DNA of 64,000 bases from Nonomuraea roseoviolacea subsp. carminata (GCF_024172185.1 NZ_JAMZEC010000001.1:8283001-8347000), one strand, 5' to 3'; positions 1-8,217 are shown, counted from the stretch's first letter. Notes: generated by a model not told the origin, from the letters alone. Program-made: numbers and translations.

Positions 1-177
1 GTCGCGGGCCGGCTCCGCGCGCAGGCAGAAGGCCGGGCCGAGCAGCGTGTGGGAAGGGGCGAGGGGCATGACGTCCGGGTCCAGGCACTGGTTCCTCAGG
101 TCGAGGTGGTCGAGGGCGTCGGCCGCGAGCGCGCTGGAGACGCCCGAGAACATCCGGCGGAGGGAGGGCTGTGTCAT
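1..177 (-). CDS. RraA-like aldolase/decarboxylase family protein (3' part outside window)
   Basis: Only the first 59 codons are inside the window; the gene starts at an ATG at 177 and reads leftwards off the edge. The visible stretch has the N-terminal pattern of the RraA/HMG-aldolase fold: a 'ALAADALDHLDL' helix, a 'CLDPDVMPL' segment and a 'LLGPAFCLRAE' strand. The family includes 4-hydroxy-4-methyl-2-oxoglutarate aldolases and proteins that decarboxylate or cleave oxo-acids. Its metal-binding and catalytic residues would lie outside the window. It diverges from the IclR gene, and a dehydrogenase and a sugar-acid dehydratase follow on the other strand, so it would suit the last cleavage step of a non-phosphorylating sugar-acid pathway. 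That role is inference. Confidence 0.7.
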   Translation of the reverse strand, partial: MTQPSLRRMFSGVSSALAADALDHLDLRNQCLDPDVMPLAPSHTLLGPAFCLRAEPARD

Positions 178-199
178 GCCGGGAGTTTGCCTGCTTTAA

Positions 200-237
200 T
201 CTCATATGTGCAAACACCCTTGTTGCAATATATGAGA
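200..237. promoter_or_regulatory. Candidate IclR operator between divergent promoters
   Basis: The AT-rich gap between the RraA-like gene and the IclR gene carries an interrupted palindrome. Arms TCTCATAT (200-207) and ATATGAGA (230-237) are exact reverse complements. Inside them TGCAA and TTGCA (about 209-213 and 223-227) also mirror each other, with two extra bases on the right. It ends 10 bases before the IclR start codon. IclR proteins commonly bind such a site to control themselves and a divergent gene; the assignment is inferred from position. Confidence 0.5.
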
Positions 238-247
238 CAGGTGTGAG

Positions 248-1003
248 ATGTCCACCTCATTGGAGCGCGCCCTCGACGCCATGGAACTGCTGGCCGAGGG
301 CCAGGAGACCACGCTGGCCGGGCTCGCCGGACGCCTCGGGGCCTCGCGCGCGACCGTGCACCGGCTGCTCGCCGTCCTGCAGGCACGGGGTTACGTCCGG
401 CATGTGCCCGAGACGCACGAGTACCGGCTCGGCCCGGCTCTGACCGATCTGACGGCACGCTCGGAAGCCGGCTCGCTGACCTCCCTGGCGGCGCCGGTCA
501 TGGCCGAGCTGTCGGCGCTCACCGGCGAGACGATCAACCTCGCGGTGCTGCGGCGCGGGCGCATCGTCTGGGCGGACACCGTGGACGGCGTCCACGCGAT
601 CCGGCTGACCACCACCCTGGGCGACAGGGTGCCGCCGCACGCGACCGCGATCGGCAAGGCCATCCTGGCCGGGCTGCCGCATGCCGAATGGGGTGCGCTG
701 CTGGGGCGCGAGCCGTACGCGCGCCACACCCCCGCCACCCGCACCACGCTGGCCGAGCTCCGCCCCGACGTCGAGTCCGCGCGCGGCTGTGGTTACGCCC
801 TGGACGAGGAGGAGTCCGAGGTCGGCGGCATCTGCCTGGCCGCCGCGGTGATCGGCCGCGCCGGCCGGCCGATCGGGGCGATCTCGGTGTCGGCGGTCGC
901 GGTGCGGTTCCCCAGGGCGACGTGGCCGGAGGTGGGCGAGGCGGTGTACGACGCCTGCGCGCGGTTGTCGGCGCGGATTCAGACCAGCGGCGCGGACGAG
1001 TGA
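248..1003 (+). CDS. IclR family transcriptional regulator
   Basis: This 251-residue protein has the normal IclR length and two-domain layout. An N-terminal winged helix-turn-helix (about residues 1-60) contains 'TTLAGLAGRLGASRATVHRLLAVLQARGYV'-type helices, followed by a short linker and the GAF-like effector domain. The latter carries the family signature 'PPHATAIGKAILAGLP' (about 128-143) and a C-terminal 'AISVSAVAVRF' strand. IclR regulators bind small carboxylates or sugar acids and usually repress catabolic genes next to them. Here it faces the RraA-like gene and is followed 47 bases later by a dehydrogenase and a dehydratase, so it probably governs all of them. The effector is unknown. 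The ATG at 248 sits just after the candidate operator. Confidence 0.9.
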   Translation: MSTSLERALDAMELLAEGQETTLAGLAGRLGASRATVHRLLAVLQARGYVRHVPETHEYRLGPALTDLTARSEAGSLTSLAAPVMAELSALTGETINLAVLRRGRIVWADTVDGVHAIRLTTTLGDRVPPHATAIGKAILAGLPHAEWGALLGREPYARHTPATRTTLAELRPDVESARGCGYALDEEESEVGGICLAAAVIGRAGRPIGAISVSAVAVRFPRATWPEVGEAVYDACARLSARIQTSGADE

Positions 1004-1050
1004 GTCATCGCGACCAGCAGGTCATGTCGATGGATGAGCGAGGAGAGCAC

Positions 1051-1809
1051 GTGCGACTGGCAGGAAAAGTAGCGATCGTCACCGGGGCGGCCGGGGGCAT
1101 CGGAGCGGCGACCGCGGCCCGGTTCGCCGCCGAAGGCGCCTTCGTGACCTGCGTGGACCTGCGCGCCGAAGCGGTGGCGGAACTGGCCGGGCGGATCGGC
1201 CCCCACGCTCACGGCATCGCCGCCGACGTGGCCTCGCCCGACGACAACGCGCGGATCGTGGAGCAGACCGTCCGCCGCTTCGGCGGGGTCGACGTCTTCG
1301 TGGCCAACGCCGCGGTCCAGTTCATGGGCCGGATCGACGACACCGCCCCCGAGCAGTGGGACCGCCTGCACGCGGTCAACCTCCGCGGCGTCTACCTCGG
1401 CGTCCAGGCCGTCCTGCCGGCGCTGCGGCACAGGGGCGGAGGCTCGATCGTCATCACCGCGTCCCTGCTGGGCATCGTGGGCGACCCGGACATGCCCGCC
1501 TACGGCGCCATGAAGGGCGGCCTGCGCTCCATGGCCCGGGCGCTGGCGGCCGCCCACGGGCCCGAGGGCGTCCGCGTCAACACGATCTGCCCCGGCGACG
1601 TCGAGACCGAGCTGCTCGACGACTTCTTCGCCTTCCAGCCCGATCCCCACGCCGCGCGGGAACGGCTCGTCGAGCGCTACCCGCTGCGCCGCTTCGCCGC
1701 ACCCGACGACGTGGCCGCCGCGGCGCTCTTCCTGGCCTCCGACGACGCCGCCTACATCACCGGCACGGATCTCGTCGTCGACGGCGGCCTGCTGGCCCAG
1801 ATCTACTAG
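1051..1809 (+). CDS. SDR family NAD(P)-dependent oxidoreductase
   Basis: A classical short-chain dehydrogenase of 252 residues. The Rossmann cofactor motif TGAAGGIG is at residues 11-18, NAA follows the fourth strand, and the catalytic set Ser138, Tyr151 and Lys155 (YGAMK) is complete. The C-terminal 'ITGTDLVVDGGL' segment is typical. Asp36-like acidic residues after the second strand ('VDLR') suggest NAD rather than NADP. I chose the GTG at 1051 because GAGGAG lies five bases ahead of it; in-frame ATGs at 1024 and 1030 would only add a tail not seen in the family. The dehydratase starts 11 bases downstream with its own Shine-Dalgarno, so the two are co-transcribed. Probable role: oxidation of a sugar, or of a keto-acid formed in this locus. 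Confidence 0.88.
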   Translation: MRLAGKVAIVTGAAGGIGAATAARFAAEGAFVTCVDLRAEAVAELAGRIGPHAHGIAADVASPDDNARIVEQTVRRFGGVDVFVANAAVQFMGRIDDTAPEQWDRLHAVNLRGVYLGVQAVLPALRHRGGGSIVITASLLGIVGDPDMPAYGAMKGGLRSMARALAAAHGPEGVRVNTICPGDVETELLDDFFAFQPDPHAARERLVERYPLRRFAAPDDVAAAALFLASDDAAYITGTDLVVDGGLLAQIY

Positions 1810-1820
1810 GAGATGATCAG

Positions 1821-3560
1821 ATGTCGTTGCGCAGCGCCGCGTGGTTCGCGAGCGATGACCTGCCGGGATTCCTGCACCGCGCTTCCCTGCGCGCCATGGG
1901 CCTGTCCCGGGCCGCGATGTCCGGCAGGCCGATCGTCGGCATCGCGAATTCCTGGTCGGAGCTGGTCAGCTGCAACGCGCACTTCCGCGGCCTGGCCGAC
2001 GCCGTCCGGCGGGGGGTGCTCCAGGCAGGCGGCCTGCCGCTGGAGTTCCCCACGATCGCCCTGGGCGAGAACCTCATGAAACCCACCGCGATGCTGTACC
2101 GCAACCTGATGGCCATCGACGTCGAGGAGAGCCTGCGCTCCTATCCCTTCGACGCGGTCGTGCTCCTGGGCGGCTGCGACAAGACCATACCGGCGCAGCT
2201 CATGGGCGCCGCCTCGGCCAACGTGCCGGCCGTGATGGTGCCCGGCGGTCCCGCCGAGCCCGCGGTCTTCCAGGGACGGCGCCTCGGCGTCGGCACCGAT
2301 CTGTGGCGCTACACCGACCGGCTGCGCGCCGGGCAGATGAGCGAGACGGAGTTCGCCGAGCTGGAGCAGGCGGCGATGCCCGGAGTCGGCCACTGCACCG
2401 AGATGGGCACCGCCTCGACCATGGCCGTACTCGCGGAGGCCCTCGGCGTCGCGCTGCCCGGCTCGGCGGCCATCCCCGCCGGGGACGCACGGCGATACGC
2501 CGCCGCGGAGAGCGCGGGGGCCCGTGCGGTGACCCTGGCGGGTTCCGGGCCGCGCCCCCGCCAGGTCATCACCCGCGCCTCGCTGCTCAACGCGGCCACC
2601 GTGCTGGCCGCGATCGGCGGATCGACCAACGCGATCGTCCACCTGCTCGCGCTGGCCAGGCGCAGCGGGGTGCCCTTCTCGCTCGACGACCTCGACGCCG
2701 CCGCGGCGCGTACGCCGCTGCTCGTCAACGTCCGGCCCGCGGGTGAGCACCTGTTCGAGGACTTCTTCCGCGCGGGCGGCGTGCCGGCCCTGCTCCGCGA
2801 GCTGAGGCCGCTGCTGGACACCGACGCTCTCACCGTGGACGGCCGCACCCTGGACGAGTGGCTCTCCGTGCCCGTCACACCCGACCGCCGGGTGATCGGC
2901 ACGCTCGACGAACCGTACGGCGACCCCGGCGGCCTGGCGGTGCTGCGCGGCAACCTGGCGCCCGACGGCGCGGTCATCAAGGCGTCGGCCGCCTCCCGCC
3001 GGTTGCTCCGCCATCGCGGACCGGCGCTCGTGTTCGACGGCGTGGCCGACCTGGCCGGACGGATCGACGACCCCGCGCTGCCGGTGACCGCCGAGTCCGT
3101 GCTCGTCCTGCGCAACGCCGGTCCCGTCGGCGGACCGGGCATGCCGGAATGGGGACAGCTCCCGATCCCCGCCAAACTGCTGCGCGAAGGCGTCACCGAC
3201 ATGGTGCGCGTCTCCGACGCCCGCATGAGCGGAACGGCGTACGGGACCGTCGTCCTCCACGTCGCACCCGAGTCCGCCGTCGGCGGCCCGCTGGCGGCCG
3301 TCCGCGACGGCGACCTCATCGAGCTCGACGTTCCCGGCCGGCGCCTGCACCTGTGCGTGCCGGACGACGAGGTCAGGCGCAGGCTCGCCGAGTCCCCGGC
3401 CCGGACCGCCCCGAACCCGTCCGGATGGACGCGCCTGTACACCAGTCACGTGCTCCAGGCCGATCAGGGCTGCGACTTCGCCTTCCACGAGCCGGAGACC
3501 GACGCCGGCACCACCCCGCTGCCGTCCGGCCTGCTGAGCGGATGGCACGGCGGCTGGTGA
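1821..3560 (+). CDS. IlvD/Edd family dehydratase (sugar-acid dehydratase type)
   Basis: This 579-residue enzyme belongs to the iron-sulfur IlvD/Edd dehydratases, which remove water from dihydroxy-acids or aldonates to give 2-keto-3-deoxy acids. Cluster cysteines sit at Cys51 (SCNAHF), Cys119 (GGCDKT) and Cys192 (GHCTEMGTA), matching the spacing in L-arabinonate-type dehydratases that hold a [2Fe-2S] cluster. Lys121 follows the second cysteine as in the family. The C-terminal half has 'GPVGGPGMPEWG' and the 'RMSGTAYG' signature. The length and N-terminus fit the pentonate/hexonate branch better than dihydroxyacid dehydratase of branched-chain synthesis. The AGGAGA at 1808-1813 sets the ATG at 1821. 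With the SDR, IclR and RraA-like genes it points to non-phosphorylating sugar breakdown; the exact sugar cannot be told. Confidence 0.88.
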   Translation: MSLRSAAWFASDDLPGFLHRASLRAMGLSRAAMSGRPIVGIANSWSELVSCNAHFRGLADAVRRGVLQAGGLPLEFPTIALGENLMKPTAMLYRNLMAIDVEESLRSYPFDAVVLLGGCDKTIPAQLMGAASANVPAVMVPGGPAEPAVFQGRRLGVGTDLWRYTDRLRAGQMSETEFAELEQAAMPGVGHCTEMGTASTMAVLAEALGVALPGSAAIPAGDARRYAAAESAGARAVTLAGSGPRPRQVITRASLLNAATVLAAIGGSTNAIVHLLALARRSGVPFSLDDLDAAAARTPLLVNVRPAGEHLFEDFFRAGGVPALLRELRPLLDTDALTVDGRTLDEWLSVPVTPDRRVIGTLDEPYGDPGGLAVLRGNLAPDGAVIKASAASRRLLRHRGPALVFDGVADLAGRIDDPALPVTAESVLVLRNAGPVGGPGMPEWGQLPIPAKLLREGVTDMVRVSDARMSGTAYGTVVLHVAPESAVGGPLAAVRDGDLIELDVPGRRLHLCVPDDEVRRRLAESPARTAPNPSGWTRLYTSHVLQADQGCDFAFHEPETDAGTTPLPSGLLSGWHGGW

Positions 3561-3661
3561 TCCGCGCTCGGACCGTGTGACAGGGCAGAGGAGTCGGCCG
3601 CGTCGCCGTCAGGCTCCCGACGCGACGCCCGGACCCGGCTCTCGTCGGCCAGACTGAGTCC

Positions 3662-4504
3662 ATGGAGTACGTCGTCCGAGTGCCCGCGCCCCCGCTCGAC
3701 CGGTTCATCGACGACATCTACTGCCTGACCGGAGTGCCGCGTCACCGCCGGATGAACGTCCCGCCGATGCCGTCGGCCCACCTGTTCGTCAACCTGGGCG
3801 GGCCCGTCCGCCTGTGGGACTCCGACCCTTCGGTGCCGCCGGCCGTGTTCACCGACGGGTGGTTCATGGGGGTGTGGACCAGGCGTTTCCTCTTCGAGTA
3901 CCCCACCCCGGTGCGGCTCGTCGGGGTGCACTTCAAGCCGTGGGGGATCTCGCCGTTCGCCGACCTGCCGGCGACCGAGCTGCGCAACCGGTGGGTGCCG
4001 GTCGACGCCGTCTGGCAGCGGTCCCTGGGCCGGATCCGCGACCGGGTCGGCGACCTCGCCTCGGCCGCCGAGACCCTGCGGGTGCTGGAGGACGAACTGC
4101 GATCACGACTCGTCGAGGCGCCGTGGCGTGGACTCGACCTCGTCCGGCACACGGGCCTGCGCCTGGAGACCTCCCACGGCGTGGTCCCGGTCGGCGCGCT
4201 GGCCGACGCCGCCGGGGTGAGCGGCAACCACCTGGCCGCGCAGTTCAAGGCTCATGTCGGGGTCACCCCGAAGCTGGTGGCGCGGATCTACCGTTTCGCC
4301 CGGCTGATCGTGTCCGTGGACGCCTCGCGGCCGGTCGACTGGTCGCGGTTCGCCCAGACGGCGGGCTACTTCGACCAGGCCCACTTCGGCAAGGAGTTCA
4401 AGGACTTCACCGGTCATACCCCGACGGAGTACCTGGAGCTGCGCCGCCGGTTCCCCGCCGAGGAGGGCTTCCCGCCGGACAACGGTCCGATGCCCGCCGA
4501 TTGA
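3662..4504 (+). CDS. AraC-type helix-turn-helix transcriptional regulator
   Basis: The 280-residue protein has a C-terminal AraC DNA-binding domain (about residues 165-270). The first helix-turn-helix is 'VGALADAAGVSGNHLAAQFKAHVGVTPK' in character, and the second ends with 'GYFDQAHFGKEFKDFTGHTPTEYLELRRR', the classic family tail. The N-terminal half (about 1-140, beginning 'PAPPLDRFIDDIY') resembles the small beta-rich domain common in uncharacterised actinobacterial AraC proteins, with no recognisable ligand site. It is read in the same direction as the DHFR-like reductase, 74 bases ahead of it, so it may control that gene; nothing identifies an inducer. Confidence 0.85.
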   Translation: MEYVVRVPAPPLDRFIDDIYCLTGVPRHRRMNVPPMPSAHLFVNLGGPVRLWDSDPSVPPAVFTDGWFMGVWTRRFLFEYPTPVRLVGVHFKPWGISPFADLPATELRNRWVPVDAVWQRSLGRIRDRVGDLASAAETLRVLEDELRSRLVEAPWRGLDLVRHTGLRLETSHGVVPVGALADAAGVSGNHLAAQFKAHVGVTPKLVARIYRFARLIVSVDASRPVDWSRFAQTAGYFDQAHFGKEFKDFTGHTPTEYLELRRRFPAEEGFPPDNGPMPAD

Positions 4505-4578
4505 TTTTTTACAAGCCCCCTCGCGGCCGGTGTCGGCACGATCGGAGCCGTACACGCGAGGAGACTTCGGGAGAGCCC

Positions 4579-5190
4579 ATGGGCGCAGTGATCATGCACA
4601 ACGTGGTGTCGGTGGACGGTTTCATCGCCGACGAGAACGACGCCGTCGGGCCACTGCACGACTGGTACTTCAACGGCGACACCCCGATCACCGAGGGCGG
4701 CGACCAGGAGTACGACCATTCGGGGACCGGGAGCCGTCTCATGGTCTCCCGCGCGTCGGCGCCCTACGTCCGGTCGGTGTGGGAGTCGATCGGCACGATC
4801 GTGATGGGCCGCCGCCTGTTCGACCTGGTGAACGGCTGGGAGGGGCGGCCGCCCACGGGTGACCACGTGGTCGTGGTGTCACATCGGCCCAAGCCGGAGG
4901 GCTGGCACCCCGAGGCGTCGTACCACTTCGTCGACGACGTGACGGCTGCGATCGGCAAGGCCAGGGAACTCGCCGGGGACCGGGCCGTCGCCGTGAGCGC
5001 CGGCGAGGTGGGCGGCCAGATCCTCGCGGCCGGCCTCGTGGACGAGGTGGCGATGGATGTGGTGCCGGTGGTGTTCGGCTCGGGCAAGCGCTACTTCGGC
5101 GGCATCGACGGGCAGCATCTGCTGGAGGACCCCCACGTGGTGATCCAGGGCGAAGGGGTGCTCCATCTGGCGTTCAAGGTGCGCCGCTGA
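4579..5190 (+). CDS. Dihydrofolate reductase family protein (RibD C-terminal fold)
   Basis: A 203-residue cytoplasmic protein with the DHFR/RibD-C fold: the opening 'VSVDGFIADENDAVG' strand and loop, a central 'GTIVMGRRLFDLVNGW' and a late 'LVDEVAMDVVPVVFGSGKRYF' strand that are hallmarks of this group. Members bind NADPH, but most actinobacterial paralogues have no proven substrate and are not true folate enzymes. The ATG at 4579 is preceded by GGGAGAG. Its last 17 bases overlap the end of the convergent TmrB-like gene. An insert near residues 30-60 ('TPITEGGDQEYDHSG') is longer than in the shortest homologues. Confidence 0.85.
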   Translation: MGAVIMHNVVSVDGFIADENDAVGPLHDWYFNGDTPITEGGDQEYDHSGTGSRLMVSRASAPYVRSVWESIGTIVMGRRLFDLVNGWEGRPPTGDHVVVVSHRPKPEGWHPEASYHFVDDVTAAIGKARELAGDRAVAVSAGEVGGQILAAGLVDEVAMDVVPVVFGSGKRYFGGIDGQHLLEDPHVVIQGEGVLHLAFKVRR

Positions 5191-5743
5191 CCCGGGAGGG
5201 CGCGTCTCGGCCCGTGACGGCCGCCGCGATCCGCAGGGCGGCCTGAGAGGGTGTGAGGTGCGTGGTGTCGACGACCTCGGCCTCGGCGTGCAGCCACGTG
5301 CGGGCCGCCTCGGCGTAGGGCTCAAGGTACTGGAGCCGGAAGGGGGAGGGGACGGGGCCGAGAGCGGTGTCCCCTTCGATGCGCCCGCGGAGGGTGTTCT
5401 GGTCGGCGTGGAGGACGAAGTGCCGCACCGGAATGGCGTGCCGGGCGAGGCCCGCGCTGATCTCGCGCCAGTACTGCTCGACCAGGACGGTCATGGGGAT
5501 CACCAGAGTGCCGCCGGTGTAGTCGAGGACGTGGCGGGCGGTCTCGACGACGAGCGCCCGCCACGGCGGCCAGTGCTGGAAGTTGCCCAGCGAGGGCAGC
5601 CCGGGCGTGATGTCCATGAGTGTCTCGCCGACCTTCTCGGCGTCGAACACCCGGGAGCCGGGGATCAGCGGCTGCACGAGCGCGCCGGTGGTCGTCTTGC
5701 CCGCGCCGTGGGTGCCGTTGAGCCATACGATCATGGGAGCCAA
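5174..5743 (-). CDS. TmrB-like P-loop ATP-binding protein
   Basis: A 189-residue single-domain nucleotide-binding protein. The Walker A motif GTHGAGKT is at residues 10-17, and the family-specific 'VFDAEKVGETL' and 'NFQHWPPWRALVV' segments closely match the pattern of Bacillus TmrB, the tunicamycin-resistance ATP-binding protein. Similar P-loop proteins include chloramphenicol phosphotransferase and zeta-toxin kinases, which are alternatives. TmrB protects by binding tunicamycin at the membrane; whether this homologue does so is unknown. It converges on the DHFR-like gene with a 17-base overlap. No antibiotic biosynthesis gene is visible nearby. Confidence 0.75.
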   Translation of the reverse strand: MAPMIVWLNGTHGAGKTTTGALVQPLIPGSRVFDAEKVGETLMDITPGLPSLGNFQHWPPWRALVVETARHVLDYTGGTLVIPMTVLVEQYWREISAGLARHAIPVRHFVLHADQNTLRGRIEGDTALGPVPSPFRLQYLEPYAEAARTWLHAEAEVVDTTHLTPSQAALRIAAAVTGRDAPSRVSGAP

Positions 5744-5777
5744 GGCTAGCGCCGCCCCCGGTCTGCCGGGCCGCGGC

Positions 5778-6596
5778 TCAGCCGTTCGCGCGGATGATCT
5801 TGTTGATCCAGTCGCTGTACGCGGGCACGTTGGTGTAGAGGCCGGGACCCTGCTCGCAGGAGGGGCTCTTGGCGCCGGGGCCGGAGGTGACGCCGATGAG
5901 TTCCCACCGGCCGCCGCGGCCGCGCTGGATCTGGGGGCCGCCGGAGTCGCCGTTGCAGGCCATGGCCTTGGGCTTGCGGCTGATCGTGCACAGGCGGGTT
6001 TCGCCGGCGAAGCCCGGGCCGCACTCGGAGGCGGCGCCGCGGCGGGTGTCGAGCTGGCGCAGCCTCGCGGCCATCTTCCAGTCGGCCGGGTCGGTGCCGG
6101 CCCTGGTGATGCCGAAGCCGAGGATCCGGGTCGGCGTGCCGGGCTTGCCCGCCTGGCCGGCGATCTCGATGGGCTTGACGCCGACCGGGCGGTCCAGGCG
6201 GATCAGCGCGATGTCGTTCTTGTTCGGCGCGTTCTGGGCGTAGCCGGGGTGCAGGAACGCCTGCGCGATCTTGCGGACGGTCCCGCCGGACTTCCGCCGG
6301 TCGCTGCCGACGCGCACCGTGCCCTTCGGGATCGAGCCGATCTCCATGTCGAGGCAGTGCGCCGCGGTCACCACCCACTGCGGGTGGATCAGCGCCGCGC
6401 CGCAGTTGCCGTCCGTGAGGCCCGCGAGAGGGGCCGTGGTAGGGATGCTCACCATGAAGGGGTAGGACTCGGTGGGCTCGGAACCGTTGATGATCGCTCC
6501 GGCGCTCCCCGCGGTGATCGCGAGGCAGGCCGCTCCGGCCAGCGCGACGACGGCGGAGCGGGAGGCGATACGGCGGAACGTGGTGGTGCCAGACAC
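5778..6596 (-). CDS. Secreted trypsin-like serine protease (S1 family)
   Basis: A 272-residue secreted endopeptidase. A positively charged, hydrophobic signal peptide ends at about Ala34, just before 'IINGSEP', the conserved N-terminus of active chymotrypsin-fold enzymes, so signal cleavage alone may yield active enzyme without a propeptide. The catalytic triad is complete: His80 (TAAHC), Asp128 (NDIAL) and Ser218 (GDSGGP). Cysteine pairs around 65/81, 192/203 and 214 onward fit the family disulfides. The C-terminal 'YTNVPAYSDWINKII' helix is standard. The P1-pocket residue six before the serine lies in 'PKAMACNGDSGG', a non-Asp residue, so trypsin-like specificity for Arg/Lys is uncertain. 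Transcribed alone. Confidence 0.93.
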   Translation of the reverse strand: MSGTTTFRRIASRSAVVALAGAACLAITAGSAGAIINGSEPTESYPFMVSIPTTAPLAGLTDGNCGAALIHPQWVVTAAHCLDMEIGSIPKGTVRVGSDRRKSGGTVRKIAQAFLHPGYAQNAPNKNDIALIRLDRPVGVKPIEIAGQAGKPGTPTRILGFGITRAGTDPADWKMAARLRQLDTRRGAASECGPGFAGETRLCTISRKPKAMACNGDSGGPQIQRGRGGRWELIGVTSGPGAKSPSCEQGPGLYTNVPAYSDWINKIIRANG

Positions 6597-6794
6597 GTGT
6601 GAAGCCCTTCATCGGTTGTTTTGGATGTGAAGAAGCTATGCGTCCGGCTGGGTCGGGGCGATCATGTCAGCAGGCCATCACGCGGTAGGGACAACCCCAC
6701 CCGACCCGGGCGCGCGCGTCCAACGGCGGGCGATCCGGCGGCGACGTCGCGGCAGAGCGGGCACTGACCACCAGGAGCATCAGGCACGGCGTGG

Positions 6795-6822
6795 CCGCCC
6801 CGGCCGGGTGGGGCCGGGGCGG
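6795..6822 (-). terminator. Rho-independent-type hairpin after the M14 peptidase gene
   Basis: Eleven-base perfect GC-rich arms (6795-6805 and 6812-6822) flank a six-base loop, five bases beyond the stop codon of the leftward M14 gene. There is no long T-run, as is usual in high-GC actinobacteria. The rest of 6597-6790 holds the protease promoter region and shows no further feature. Confidence 0.65.
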
Positions 6823-6827
6823 GGCGG

Positions 6828-8147
6828 TCAGGAAAGGCGCGCCTGCCTGACGGAGTCCGCGGCGAGCAGCGCCGCGCCCAGTTGCACGGCGACCAGCGAG
6901 CGCAGCGGGATCGGCGTGCCCATCGCCTCGGCCTCGGCCTCCTCGAACCACTCGTCGAAGCGCGCCCCGAGCCGGGCGCGCTCGGCCCGGACCGCGGGCG
7001 TCAGGTTGCCCGCGGCCAGCTCGGCGTCCAGCATGCGCAGGTACGTACCGCAGTACCTCAGCCGCATGAGGTGCACGAGCTGCCGGCTGCCGACCACCTC
7101 GGCCACCGTGGCCGGGCGGTCGGTGCCGGGGAGGCTCTCCCAGTCGGCGATGAACTCGTCGTGGGTGCCGACGAAGTCCTCCAGCGCCCGGCGGAAGGGC
7201 GACCGCACCGTCAGGTCGCCCTTGACGCGGGCGAGGGAAGCGGCCAGCTCGGCGATCAGGGCGCGCTGCCCGTCCAGGGAGCCGCGGATCGCCTCGCCGT
7301 ACTCCTGATCGGTGGGTGTCTGGTCGGCGACGCGGGGGTCGGCCCAGTAGGGCAGCTCGGTGACCAGGTGCAGGGCGCCGAAGCGGTCGGCGTAGTCGAC
7401 GCTGCCGCCGCCGATGCCGTACATCGCGGCGATCTGGGAGCCCCGCGGGGTCAGGTAGGCCGCCGGGCCGATCTGGACGGCGCTCGGCACCTCCGGCGGG
7501 CCCATGTGCAGGGGCAGCCCCTCGGCGGTGGCGATGGCGGTCAGGCGGGCGGCGAGCACGGGGTCGTCCTGGCTGAGGTAGTAGAACGCGCCCTGGAGCT
7601 CGCCGTTGTGCAGGGAGTAGACGAAGGCGGGCCTGACCTCGTCCATCAGCCGCATCAGCGCCTCGGTCTCCGGCAGCGTGCGGTCGAAGAAGTAGTCCTC
7701 GCCGGTCAGCGGGAAGGTCCATTCGACCTGGTCGCTCTCCGCCGGGCGGTAGAAGTGCTCGGCGTAGGCGCGGCGGTCGCTCGGGCGGGCGTACCAGCCC
7801 TCGTTGAGCCGGGCGCCGTCGGGGTCGGCGCACGGGAGGAGGTGCCAGCGGAAGCCGAAGTCCTCCCGCAGCGCGGCGTCCTCCACGAGCCGGCGCAGCA
7901 GCGTGCTGACGGTGAGCGCGCCGATGGGCTCGTTGGGGTGGGGTCCGCCGATGATCACGGCGTCGTGGGGGCCGGTGCCGATGGTGGCCACGCGCAGCGG
8001 CTCGCCCAGGCGGGACGTGCCGATGCGGCGCAGGGTCACCAGGTCGGGGTGGGCGGCGGCGAGGTCGTCGAGCTCGGCGTGCATCTGGTCCACCGTCGGG
8101 AACGCGGTGAAGTCGGGCACGCGGCTCATGTGGGAGGTGACGTCCAC
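6828..8147 (-). CDS. M14 family zinc metallopeptidase/deacylase
   Basis: A 439-residue protein with the M14 carboxypeptidase fold. The zinc motif HxxE is His70-Pro-Asn-Glu73 in 'GGPHPNEPIGA'. The third zinc ligand is likely the His of 'YSLHNGELQG', and substrate-site 'CADPDGARLN' lies between. No signal peptide is seen, so it should act inside the cell. M14 enzymes remove C-terminal or gamma-D-linked residues from peptides, and one branch (AstE/AspA) removes succinyl or acetyl groups from amino acids. Start: the GTG at 8147 has AGGAGG (8156-8161) eight bases upstream; the ATG at 8129 lacks one. It diverges from the TetR gene across a palindrome and, by context, could process D-containing peptides or N-acyl-L-amino acids. 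Confidence 0.82.
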   Translation of the reverse strand: MDVTSHMSRVPDFTAFPTVDQMHAELDDLAAAHPDLVTLRRIGTSRLGEPLRVATIGTGPHDAVIIGGPHPNEPIGALTVSTLLRRLVEDAALREDFGFRWHLLPCADPDGARLNEGWYARPSDRRAYAEHFYRPAESDQVEWTFPLTGEDYFFDRTLPETEALMRLMDEVRPAFVYSLHNGELQGAFYYLSQDDPVLAARLTAIATAEGLPLHMGPPEVPSAVQIGPAAYLTPRGSQIAAMYGIGGGSVDYADRFGALHLVTELPYWADPRVADQTPTDQEYGEAIRGSLDGQRALIAELAASLARVKGDLTVRSPFRRALEDFVGTHDEFIADWESLPGTDRPATVAEVVGSRQLVHLMRLRYCGTYLRMLDAELAAGNLTPAVRAERARLGARFDEWFEEAEAEAMGTPIPLRSLVAVQLGAALLAADSVRQARLS

Positions 8148-8161
8148 TTTTCGGGCCTCCT

Positions 8162-8195
8162 GATAATCTGGATTATTCTAGTAAATCAGATTATC
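8162..8195. promoter_or_regulatory. Candidate TetR operator in the M14/TetR divergent promoter
   Basis: Perfect 9-base inverted repeats GATAATCTG (8162-8170) and CAGATTATC (8187-8195), separated by 16 bases, sit in an unusually AT-rich gap between the M14 gene and the TetR gene. The left arm abuts the AGGAGG of the M14 gene, so a bound repressor would block both directions. Assignment to the adjacent TetR protein is by position. Confidence 0.6.
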
Positions 8196-8217
8196 TTTAC
8201 GGCATGCAGGAGATGTC

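Noticed and set aside
688..1050. Upstream extension of the SDR reading frame to 688
   Set aside because: It runs through the IclR gene in another frame as Arg-rich sequence; the GTG at 1051 with GAGGAG gives the family N-terminus.
3600..3628. Terminator after the dehydratase gene
   Set aside because: Only seven-base arms with a 15-base loop; too weak to support.
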